From Conus ventricosus (taxonomy: Eukaryota; Mollusca; Gastropoda; Neogastropoda; Conidae): a DNA stretch of 64,000 bases. A program made the translations under genes and the position numbers. Where the stretch lies: contig CM031614.1 in the NCBI GenBank assembly GCA_018398815.1, forward strand, positions 53,862,867-53,926,866. The letters run 5' to 3'. Shown piece after piece: positions 55,341 through 64,000 of this stretch. A model generated the notes under the pieces. That model did no database searches and was not told where the DNA came from. It was given only the letters and a program-made list of their open reading frames with translations. Within the stretch, counting starts at the first letter, position 1. Every line of letters begins with the position of its first letter.

Positions 55341-56250
55341 ATGTGATGAAAGAAAGAAGGTTGGTGTCACGAGAAAAATTCAAGACACGATTTTAGTATG
55401 TACACTGCTTTTTATTCATTGATAATGACACAGTCAACCAAGTCACAAAAATGAAAAGGCATCTGGATAAAACCATCTTGTAACCAACAAAATGTGTTCA
55501 GTTAGCAAATAAACCCAACCACCAGGATGTCAGGCACACACACACAGCCCCCCCACCCTCCCTCCCCAACACACACACCACACTCATCCATAAACACTAC
55601 AAACTGGCATGCAATATACTAAAAGTGATTTAAAAATGTACACTCACAGCTCTTAGAAGTTAGATAAAGAAACTATTCTTGTGCACATTTCTCCAGTACA
55701 GAAACATTATTACTGTCATATTCATTTAATTTTTTGTCCTTTTCTCAGTTTGTTGCAAAGCTGGACACCAAGGGGCACAAGACCCTGGTGTACCCCGAGG
55801 AAATCAGGGATGCAGTGAGGTGCCGCTTTCCCCGACTCTGATGCCGGCAGCTATGACCGGCAATACCATGACCAGGTAATGCTGGAGATAAGCATGTTTG
55901 CCATGGTTCTTTTGTCTGACACATCTGTACAATCAAGGACACATCTGTACAATCAAGGATATGAGAATTTTAATTTAAGACCCAAGGCATGGCAATAGCT
56001 CATTTCAAACAGAAACAGCAGCAAAAACAGACAATGTCTTGATAATGCAACTACTGTGAACTCTGTCATGAAAACACAGAAGCCTAGACACATATTTATG
56101 GGGAAACTTGTAAGCATGATGTGTTCTGCATACACCCTGTCGCTCCACATGACGGTCAGTACAGAATACCAGTAATGTGTTTCAGGGATACCATGTCACC
56201 ATGGAGGACCTGGCAAGGGCCACCTGGAAGCCCCCTCCAGCCAACTGCCA
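54441..56250 (+). CDS. unrecognised host gene, four exons (5' part)
   Basis: Exon 1, 54441-54481: MDVQELTESFSVLG, donor GG/GTAAGT. Exon 2, 55075-55165: acceptor TGTTTCAG, YVMPLGLKHLLFHRGSSRKE...LWGSLR, donor AGA/GTAAGC. Exon 3, 55749-55875: acceptor TTTCTCAG, FVAKLDTKGHKTLVYPEEIR...; one surplus C near 55833 breaks the frame, after which DSDAGSYDRQYHDQ leads to donor CAG/GTAATG. Exon 4, from 56186: acceptor TGTTTCAG, GYHVTMEDLARATWKPPPAN and two Cys pairs, with no clear end. Phases match across all junctions. The product is soluble and helical; I do not recognise the family. The Gypsy LTR at 56362 lies about 110-170 bp into or after exon 4, so the 3' part is lost, displaced or across the element. 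Confidence 0.65.
55295..55337. repeat. (GA)n microsatellite
   Basis: AGAGAGAG run in intron 2 of the plus-strand gene. Confidence 0.9.
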
Positions 56251-56361
56251 GCAGTGCCACCACCAGCCAATTAGCCTTTTTTTCTACATTAGTTGTTTAC
56301 ATATGTTAGTTATTCATATTCATGTATATAGTTGTTTACATATGTTAGGATCATTTTAGGA

Positions 56362-57974
56362 TGTCACGACCGACCCCTGGAGGTCTGCCCTGACAGGATC
56401 GGTCTAGATGGGAGTGAAGGGAGTGACTGACCTCACACGCCTCGCAAGAGCCCACACAGAAAGATTACGATACAACACCCATTTATTCACAACACACACA
56501 ATCACAAATAAATATTTCAACACACACACCCATGCACAATCACAATCAAGCATTCCAACACACACAACATGCACAGTCACAATCAGGCATTTCGATACAC
56601 GACATACGCAATCACAATCAAGCATTTCAACACATATGACATATACACTATTATAAATAAACATTTCCAGCACCCATCTCTTCCCTGTCATGTAGTGCCT
56701 CACACCCTTGCCTCTCCAAAGTCTACTGGAGCACCCTGTCGCACTAGGTGCCCCAAACCGGGTCGGTTCTTGAAGAGAGTTGCTCAAGGCCGACACCCTT
56801 GACACGCACAAACAGACGGTGGAGAGCGCGTCCCGGGGGACGGGGCGTTGTTGCTGGAGGTCCTAGACGGGGATCAGGACCGTCCAGCCAAGTCCACAGG
56901 CTTTTCCACCAGTACGTGGCCTCAACCAGTGCGTGGTCCCAACCAGTGCGTGGCCCCAACCAGTGGCGTGGTCCCCAACCAGTGCGTGGCCCCAACCAGT
57001 GCGTGGTTCCCAACCAGTGCGCGGCACCAACCAGTGCGCGGTCCCAACCAGTGCGCGGCACCAACCAGTGCGCGGTCCCAACCAGTGCGTGGCACCAACC
57101 AGTGCGCGGTCCCAACCAGTGCGTGGCCCCAACCAGTGCGTGGCCCCAACCAGTGCGTGGTCCCCAACCAGTGCGTGGCCCCAACCAGTGCGTGGTCCCA
57201 ACCAGTGCGCGGCACCAACCAGTGCGCGGTCCAACCAGTGCGCGGCACCAACCAGTGCGCGGTCCCAACCAGTGCGTGGCACCAACCAGTGCGCGGTCCC
57301 CAACCAGTGCGTGGCCCCAACCAGTGCGTGCTCCGGGTGAAGCCCCCGGGAGGAGGGAAAAGGTAACTGGGAGGAAAGTAGAAAGACGGGTACAGCTACC
57401 CGTGGGTGACCCGAGTGGTGGGTCAAACGACTCTCTCTGCCCTCTGTCCAGTCGAGAGGACAGCAGCGCAGATGCGGAAAAAGATGAAGTGATGTCTCCC
57501 TCCTACAGGCCGACTGTAGGAAATGAAAGTACCGACTGTACCTTCGACGATAAGGTGAAGAACAGGACGGAGCAGGCGCTCTCAGAGACATCTCCGCTCG
57601 AGTCTAGAGAAAACCAGCCTAAGCGATGGCGGCCAACATGCCACGCTACGTCACGGTGAGAATACCTCAAGCCTAAGAGGAACCTCGCACGTGCGGCAGG
57701 TGAAAAGACAGGTGAGAGGCCGATAGAGACAGCCAGTACAAGAAAAAGATACCAGCCACCCGTGAACCTGCAGGATGAATTGCACGGGCAGTGGATTAGA
57801 GAGAGAGAGAGAGAAAGTAAACCTAACCTGAGCTAAACCACACCAAAGGTGCAACCACACCACAAGCCACATAAGGGACAGATATACGACAACAACGACG
57901 ACAACAACCAAAAGAACAATTCCTACTACCCTAGATGGGCCAATCGTCACAGGCCTCGTAACAAACCCGTGACA
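56362..57974 (-). repeat. 3' LTR (left), with minisatellite
   Basis: Starts TGTCACG on plus and probably ends CGTGACA at 57974, giving TGTCACG...CGTGACA inverted ends. The first 970 bp match the other LTR; the sequence after the minisatellite (57335-57974) does not visibly match its counterpart. The right boundary is therefore an inference from the inverted end and the adjoining polypurine tract. Confidence 0.65.
56908..57331. repeat. 17-bp minisatellite in the left LTR, about 25 copies
   Basis: The plus-strand unit is ACCAGTGCGTGGTCCCA, with GTGG/GCGG and CCCCA/CACCA/TCCCA variants. A 17-bp unit lacking stops makes all frames on both strands open (17-residue periods such as TSARSQPVRGPNQC), which are not proteins. 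The minus strand carries a GGTTGG word in each unit. Confidence 0.95.
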
Positions 57975-57986
57975 AACCCCCTTCTA
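57975..57986 (-). other. polypurine tract
   Basis: Minus-strand AGAAGGGGGTTT lies immediately 5' of the left LTR, the expected second-strand primer site. Confidence 0.6.
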
Positions 57987-58410
57987 AAAGCATCTGTTTC
58001 TCTGAGATACAGTGCTCCTTTGAACCTTGACGCATGTGCAAATTCACAACAATGGGACCGAACCCAACCCTCTGTGACCGACAGAGTACGACAAATCCAA
58101 TACAAACATTCCATGATAGAATTCCACAGGGAGATACATAATACTACATTTATCAAACAACTAAGCAAACCTTCCAACAATGAAAATAACAATCCGAACC
58201 ATTGGCGATTCACGACCGTTAACATCACTGAAGTGAAAACTGTCACTACACCTGATACAGAGACCAAAAGGGGATATAACCCTGGTTGAGGGAAGTGTCC
58301 CCCTGACTGATTTCTCCAATGTGCTGACTACGGAGCTCGGCTAAAATAGTCAGCATCCGTATTGCTGGAACCCTTGAAATGCGAAAATGACTCTGCAGTT
58401 CCACTGCCTA

Positions 58411-59145
58411 ACTCATGAGTCGACGACCGACTGGCCGGATCCGGTCCAGGCACTGGAGAGGATGATGATCGCTCTCCAGTACAAACTTTGGCCGTGCTTC
58501 TTCTTGGGCACGCCAGTGCGCGTCCAAATCTGCCAGCGAGCCTCAGCAACAGTAGGGGCATCGATAGTCCTAGGCGGGACAGCCTCTGGGTATCGACTCG
58601 CAGATTCTACCACTACCAAATTGCAGCGGTGACCGCGATCGGATGGTGGATTTAATGGGTCCCACCAGGTCAACACCAACCTTGCTGAATGGTCCCCCAA
58701 CTAGTGGCACTGACCCTAGGGGAGCACGCCTCAAGCGACCCTTAGGCGTTGTCCGTTGGCAGACATCGCAACTGCGGCAGTACTGCCTAACCTGAGAGTT
58801 CATCCCCGGCCAGAAGAAATCCTGTCTTACTTGCTCGAGAGTCCGCTTTGAGCCCATATGACCTGCCATAGGTTGAATCATGGGCCTGCCGGAGAACAGA
58901 TTCCTCAAGCTTTGGGGGACGACTAGCTGCTTGGCCACACGATCTGCCCGAGTGAAAACCCTAAGAGGATCCCCTTGTGGAGCTTAAAGCTCACCTTGGC
59001 GTGTCGGGCAGACTGAGCAGGACGATCCACCAGTTGTCGTAGGCGTTGGACATCCGAGTCCCTGGCCTGAAGACGAACAATGGAAGCAGGATCGGCACTC
59101 GCAAGGACCTCGTCAGAGATCGGCTGAAGAACGGGACGCAACTCC
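58411..59145 (-). pseudogene. Gypsy integrase, frame-broken
   Basis: From the right: linker with RLQARDSDVQRLRQLVD and RHAKVSFKLHKGILL (59100-58990), then the zinc domain GHMGSKRTLEQV...CRSCDVCQRT (58860-58750). The core starts VGVDLVGPI (catalytic Asp, about 58680) and LVVVESASRYPEAVPPRTID (58610; the usual Asp reads Glu here), with TVAEARWQIWTRTGVPKK (58530). The region with the remaining catalytic residues is out of frame near 58450. No C-terminal chromodomain seen. Confidence 0.85.
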
Positions 59146-59389
59146 TGTTCCTGCTTCTAGCTTTGGCGTGGTGGCAACTCCCACACACGCCTGTACAGGC
59201 AGATCCGTAGACACGGACTGACTGCGTCCGTCTGCAAAGGTGATGGTATTCCCTATGATAGGGAATACAGAGGTCGCTCCACCGCGATGGCCCATACTTC
59301 GCCACAGAAGTAGGGGGTGGAGATAGAAATGAGTACAGAAGGACGGGTGGAGGTAAAACCAGCCTCCAACCCGCACACATCATAACTAG

Positions 59390-61093
59390 CGCCCCTGCCG
59401 GGCCTCAGGAGAAACCAAATCCTTATCCACAAAGATCGTTGATGCTCCCGAATCCCTGATGGTGTCAACCAAGGAAGAACCAACAACAGAAAGGAAACAC
59501 CGGGCACTCTGTACCACCAGAAGCTTGGATGGACCCCACGTTAGCCGAGGCGCGAGGATGCTGGAAAGAACTAGCCCCATGACTACCGGCGGCTTTAGGG
59601 CAATCTTTCCTAATGTGGCCGGGGCGACCACAAAGAAAACAAAACCGGGGTGCTGAAATCCCCGATGAACTGCCTGCCTTGTTCACCTCGCTAGCGGTTG
59701 TCGGCGCCTTATTGCCGCTAGGTCCTGTGGAGGGCTTCCTGTCCGTATCTGGGCGATGCCCATAAGCTCTGCGAGCTTCAGCAAAACACCTCAGCGGTAT
59801 GAATCGCAGCCGCGAAATCCTGAGGTGCTGTCTCGCCTATACGAATCCATCAACTCTGGGGACACAGTGTTGGTAAGCTGTTCGATGAGAATCAGATCCT
59901 CCAGCTCCAGCTTAGCCAACTGACGCCAGTACCCTAGCGTTTTGCGCAGCCTATCTCCAAACTGCACGAAGGTCTCATCGTTGTTCTTTTCATGGACCTA
60001 AACTTCCTCCTGTACGTTTGGAGTAAGGTGGAAACGCTTACGCAGAGCCAACTGCATGTCTGCATAAGACGCGCCTTCATTTAGAGTAAGCACACACTCC
60101 CTTGCAGTACCAATAATCCAGAAAAAAGGTGCATGGCCTTTGTTCCTCAGACAATTGGTATGAACTAGCAACTTTGTCAAAATGCTCTAAGAACATATCA
60201 ATGTCCTCACTAGGTCTGAACTCTGGAAGCTTTAATTTTGGGCCTCTAACTCTATCACTGGCCTGTCGATCAACCCCCTGGTTTACAGACGTGGGAGTCC
60301 GTGAAAGAAGTTGTTCCATCTCTTCCCTACGCAGAGCCTCCATCCTATCCAGCTCTTCCCTACGGAGGGCTTCCTGCCTGACAGCCTCCTCTCTGCGCTC
60401 TTCTCTACGCAGAGCTTCCTGCCTGTCTAGCTCTTCCTACGGAGGGCTTCCTGCCTGACAGCCTCTTCCCGACGGAGAGCAGCCTCTTCCCTACGGAGGG
60501 CCTCCTGTCTGGCAGCTTTCTCTCTGCGCTCTTCCCTACGCAGAGCTTCCTGCCTATCTAGCTCCTTCCCTCCGCAGGGCTTCCTGCCTGGAAGCCTCTT
60601 CCCTACGAAGGATTGCCTCTTCCCTACGAAGAGCTTTCCTGCCTAGCAGCCTCTTCACTACGCTGCCGCTCCAGAAACATAAGGACAGAGGTGATGTCCT
60701 GGGAAGGATTCACCACTCCCGACACGGGGGATGACCCGTCTGACCCGTCTCTTGGGTCTCGACTTTCCCATGAGGAAAGTCTCCCTGGGCGTACTCCTTA
60801 CGAGGGGAAGCATGGAGAAGAGAGGGTTTCGGTTTCTGCGACTCAACAGAAGCCCACAGTTGCTTCGCTATACTCTGACGCTTCCGAGCGGAAGTGCCAG
60901 TCGGGGTCTCAACAGGAAGATCCCCCAGCGAAGAGGTAGTGAAAGTACTCGCTGGACTATCCGCTACAGCACGGGAATAAGTGGAAGTCACTGTAGTCGA
61001 AGTACTGGTACTAATAGTAGGGACTACATTTTTGAAGACCCTTCTTCTTTGACCGCACGCGTCGCCATACCACCAGCACCCGGACGTTGCCAT
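59390..61093 (-). pseudogene. Gypsy gag-protease, frame-broken
   Basis: Begins about 61093 (MATSGCWWYGDACGQRRRVF) with a Ser/Thr-rich region. A long coiled coil of LRREE/RQEALRREE repeats follows (60650-60310), then the capsid-like PKLKLPEFRPSEDIDMFLEH (60225) and YADMQLALRKRFHL (60060). The zinc knuckle CFLCGRPGHIRKDC is at 59645 and the protease motif IRDSGASTIFVDKDL at 59450 (D-S-G-A active site). At least five frame changes. The coiled coil is encoded by degenerate tandem repeats. Confidence 0.82.
60310..60655 (-). repeat. coding tandem repeat in gag (LRREE coiled coil)
   Basis: Plus-strand words CTTCCCTACG(C/G)(A/G)GAGGC and GGGCTTCCTGCCTGACAGCC recur 12 or more times, encoding alternating EALRREE and RQEA/LDR segments on the minus strand. 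Unit length varies (about 24-36 bp) and single-base slips change frame. Confidence 0.8.
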
Positions 61094-61683
61094 GACAACT
61101 ATATCCTACGGTTCTCAAATACAGGGGAGAGACAATTCCACTTGAAAAACACGATATTTTAGGGGCGTGTGTATATGTGTGTATGTGTGTGTGTGTGTGT
61201 GTGTGCGGACAAGTTCCGGCTGCTCCACTCGGCAACACCGCGCTCCACAGCACGAGCAACAGTGCGGTGGGGCTGGCCGGAAAAACAAACAAACTGGCAG
61301 ACGGAATCCGGAGAGAGGAAAAAAAAAAGTGACACTAACGTCCGATACAACCCCCTGTACTCAATAACCACCCGGTAAAAAAAAACTGGCTAACCAAAAA
61401 CAGGAATGGCAGACTGAGTGGCTACAGAAAGGCAAGACTTACGGCCGTACCTGCGTGAGGCACCCGGCGGAAGGAGGTCTGGACGCGGTCGATTCTGCCC
61501 AGACTCACCTCGATTCCCAGTCACGGCCAGATCTTCCTTCAGGCCACCAAAAAGACTCCTGCACGCCAGAGTCACCCAGCCAACCACCCACAAACAAACA
61601 TGACAAACTGACTAAACGTATACAAACGGACAGAACTGGACAGGTACTCCGCGAAAACGAGAGAGACAGTCAGAGCCCTTCAC

Positions 61684-61701
61684 ATCCCGGACGAGCCCCC
61701 A
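61684..61701 (-). other. primer-binding site, complementary to tRNA-Pro
   Basis: Minus-strand TGGGGGCTCGTCCGGGAT, 4 nt inside the right LTR. This is the same 18-nt tRNA-Pro primer-binding sequence known from murine leukaemia viruses, confirming minus orientation and the LTR edge at 61706. Confidence 0.88.
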
Positions 61702-62257
61702 CAAATGTCACGACCGACCCCTGGAGGTCTGCCCTGACAGGATCGGTCTAGATGGGAGTGAAGGGAGTGACTGACCTCACACGCCTCGCAAGAGCCCACA
61801 CAAGAAAGATTACGATACAACACCCCTTTATTCACAACACACACAATCACAAATAAATATTTTCAACACACACACACCATGCACAATCACAATCAAGCAT
61901 TCCAACACACACAACATGCACAGTCACAATCAGGCATTTCGATACACGACATACGCAATCACAATCAAGCATTTCAACACATATGACATATACACAATTA
62001 TAAATAAACATTTCCAGCACCCATCTCTTTCCCTGTCATGTAGTGCCCTCACACCCTTGCCTCTCCAAAGTCTACTGGGAGCACCCTGTCGCACTAGGTG
62101 CCCCAAACCGGGTCGGTTCTTGAAGAGAGTTGCTCAAGGCCGACACCCTTGACACGCACAAACAGACGGTGGAGAGCGCGTCCCGGGGGACGGGGCGTTG
62201 TTGCTGGAGGTCCTAGACGGGGATCAGGACCGTCCAGCCAAGTCCACAGGCTTTTCC

Positions 62258-62540
62258 ACCAGTACGTGGCCTCAACCGTGCGTGGTCCCAACCAGTGTGT
62301 GGCCCCAACCAGTGCGTGGTCCCAACCAGTGCGTGCCCCAACCAGTGCGTGGTCCCAACCAGTGCACGGCACCAACCAGTGCGCGGTCCCAACCAGTGCG
62401 GTGGCCCCAACCAGTGCGTGGTCCCAACCAGTGCGTGGCCCCAACCAGTGCGTGGTCCCAACCAGTGCGCGGCACCAACCAGTGCGCGGTCCCAACCAGT
62501 GCCGGCACCAACCAGTGCGCGGTCCCAACCAGTGCGTGGC
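62258..62540. repeat. 17-bp minisatellite in the right LTR, about 16 copies
   Basis: Same unit as in the left LTR (ACCAGTGCGTGGTCCCA) with about nine fewer copies and a different order of variants. Confidence 0.95.
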
Positions 62541-63069
62541 TGACAACCTCGGTGTTAATGTCAGTGGAGGAAGGACTAGCGCACAGCCCAAACACACTCA
62601 CAGCTCGCTTACAATCTCATTCATATATCATGCATTCGTCACATCAAACCACTAGTAAAGCTATAACTTTACTATACATGATCATAGAAAGAAAACATCA
62701 ATGCATACGGAATCAAACAGAATAAAACATTCTCTCTTTCCTGAACTTCACAAAATCATTTATCTAAAACATCATTAACTAACCCGGGTATGAATAGATT
62801 TCTACTTTACCTGGCCAGGTGATCTTAACTATTCACGAATCACTGTCTTTCTTTCTTTTCTTTTTCTTTTCACTGTCACTTTCACAACACGACACAACTG
62901 CCGGCACTGGTGTTGGTCTGAGCCGCCTGGTCAGGTGAGACTGTTGCGTTGGTCTGTGGTTCTGCTTGGCGAAGTGACGCTGCAGGTATGAGGTCGAACC
63001 CCCGGTTAGGGTAGAACAGTGACTATCAACATCGATCTGTTCTCCTTTCTTTTTCTGCATTAACGCATT

Positions 63070-63370
63070 GCACTCTCTCTCTCTCTCTCTTCTAGTCTGC
63101 TCTTATCAAATGGACATGGTTGCTTTTCTTTCTTTTTTTTTTCTTTCTTTTCTTCTTCATACACTAGCAACTCTCTCTCTTCTCCCACATCTCTCCTCAG
63201 TCCTTCCTCTGCAGACTATCTCATGCTAATCTCTCAACTTGTCTCTTCTCTCCTCCCCTCATCTCTCTCTCTCTCTGCCCTTCTCTCCTGCAGAGCTCCA
63301 CTCAGAACCTCTCTTCTCCCTCTCTCTCTTCTCGTTCTCCCTCTCGTTCTCCAGTTCTCTCACCCTCACA
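63070..63370. repeat. CT-rich low-complexity tract
   Basis: Runs of TCTCTCTC, TTTCTTTC and CTCTCCC; no gene. Confidence 0.8.
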
Positions 63371-64000
63371 TTCTTCTTATTCGTTCCGATCTGTCCAAAA
63401 CGGGCGAGTACCATTGGTCAGTATTTTTACCCCTGACACCCCGAAGTTGTCTCCCTCTAATTCCATTGGATATTCACATCACGACAGTCCCGTCTACACG
63501 CCTTACTCTCTGTGGTGGTCAATTGGTCATTTAATTGATTAGCTAGATTTCACCCCCACCACACACTACCTTCCCCCCTTTCCTACTTAATTGGCGCCGT
63601 GTGACTTAAGTCGTGGACCCTGGTCAATCTAAAGTGGCTAGCCGAGTCTGGGTGGGCGCCAAGACGTCTGAGTAACAATGACGTTGGTTCCACAAATTGG
63701 CCGGATGAGTTTGAGCAAGGCGCTACGACTCGTCTCGCTAGACATCGAGGCGTCGGTCCAAAGCCGCTTAGGTCGTCTGGCGGGACAGAACGTCTCTGTG
63801 GAGCCTCTCCCCTCTGCTTAATTGGCCGGACCCGACCTATGGCCCCGTCTTTCTGGCGCCTAGAATGTTTGAGTTTGGACTTATGTCCAGTTGGAGTGGC
63901 CGACGACTGACCACACTTCGGTTGTGCTGAATTTTGACCGTGACAATTTCCCCCTTGCAAAAGACTATGCACCGCATTGTCTCAAAACAACGGTACAAAA

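Larger units (their letters stand above)
56362..63945 (-). mobile_element. Gypsy-type LTR retrotransposon, internally deleted
   Basis: Two direct long repeats beginning TGTCACGACCGACCCCTGG (56362 and 61706) flank an internal region read on the minus strand: primer-binding site, gag with CCHC knuckle, aspartic protease, integrase, polypurine tract. Reverse transcriptase and RNase H are absent: protease at 59.4-59.6 kb is followed by the pre-integrase linker within about 250 bp. The gag-protease-integrase order and the integrase HHCC/DDE type fit Ty3/Gypsy. Frame breaks are frequent. It could move only with help from a complete relative. Confidence 0.85.
61706..63945 (-). repeat. 5' LTR (right), with minisatellite; right boundary uncertain
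   Basis: Matches the left LTR from 61706 to 62540, including ATTTATTCACAACACACAC and the TCAAGCATTTCAACACATAT repeats. It ends CGTGACA at 63945, again followed by a pyrimidine tract (TTTCCCCC). The 1.4 kb right of the minisatellite does not match the left LTR, so this may be a different LTR subfamily, a recombinant, or not all LTR. Confidence 0.55.

Noticed and set aside
56744..57659. Long ORFs in several frames rich in TSARSQPVRGPNQC or HALVGTTHWLG
   Set aside because: Product of the stop-free 17-bp LTR minisatellite; the same happens at 62094-62655.

Overview
This is an animal nuclear DNA window. Coding exons are short, split by GT-AG introns and separated by kilobases of repeats. There is one intact tRNA gene, many microsatellites and long poly-C runs, and at least seven kinds of transposable element. 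An I/Nimb-type LINE, a Polinton and piggyBac, Gypsy and CR1-like elements together with tRNA-derived SINEs suggest a marine invertebrate. I lean to a mollusc, probably a gastropod, but that is inference. A run of exactly 1000 N at 28054-29053 is a scaffolding gap, and many one-base frame breaks suggest imperfect consensus in places.

Left part (1-21.4 kb): the 3' half of CABIN1 on the minus strand. CABIN1 is the calcineurin-binding/HIRA-complex TPR protein. Eight exons are placed with splice sites (21385-21176, 17397-17305, 15500-15352, 14744-14468, 14018-13881, 12671-10383, 7767-7656, 6535-6368), and a frame-broken candidate for the C-terminal end lies near 1.8-2.75 kb. Its introns carry a nested TIR transposon, a palindromic repeat, old SINEs and two striking arrays. 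One is a 30-bp minisatellite made of copies of CABIN1's own exon/intron donor junction (13.05-13.88 kb). The other is a 26-bp, about 72-copy VNTR grown inside a SINE (18.5-20.4 kb).

Middle (22-42 kb): an unrecognised broken ORF; the integrase/PolB side of a Polinton, cut by the gap; a decayed piggyBac transposase gene with a SINE inserted in it; a minus-strand, frame-broken 5' region resembling BDP1 (TFIIIB B''); and two well-preserved copies of an unusually long (about 860 bp) tRNA-headed SINE with clear target-site duplications.

Right part (42-64 kb): a tRNA-Arg(ACG) gene; a minus-strand CR1/L2-like LINE remnant; a 5.6-kb I/Nimb-type LINE with CCHC ORF1 and EN-RT-RNaseH ORF2, missing its 3' end; the 5' exons of an unrecognised plus-strand host gene; and a minus-strand Gypsy-type LTR element with a perfect tRNA-Pro primer-binding site, LTRs carrying a 17-bp minisatellite, and no reverse transcriptase.

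CABIN1, the BDP1-like gene, the tRNA and the plus-strand gene are the only credible host genes. The rest is mobile or tandem-repeat DNA. No operon-like cooperation is expected. The main interest is how tandem repeats arise from splice junctions, SINE bodies and LTRs, and whether the join at the gap is correct.
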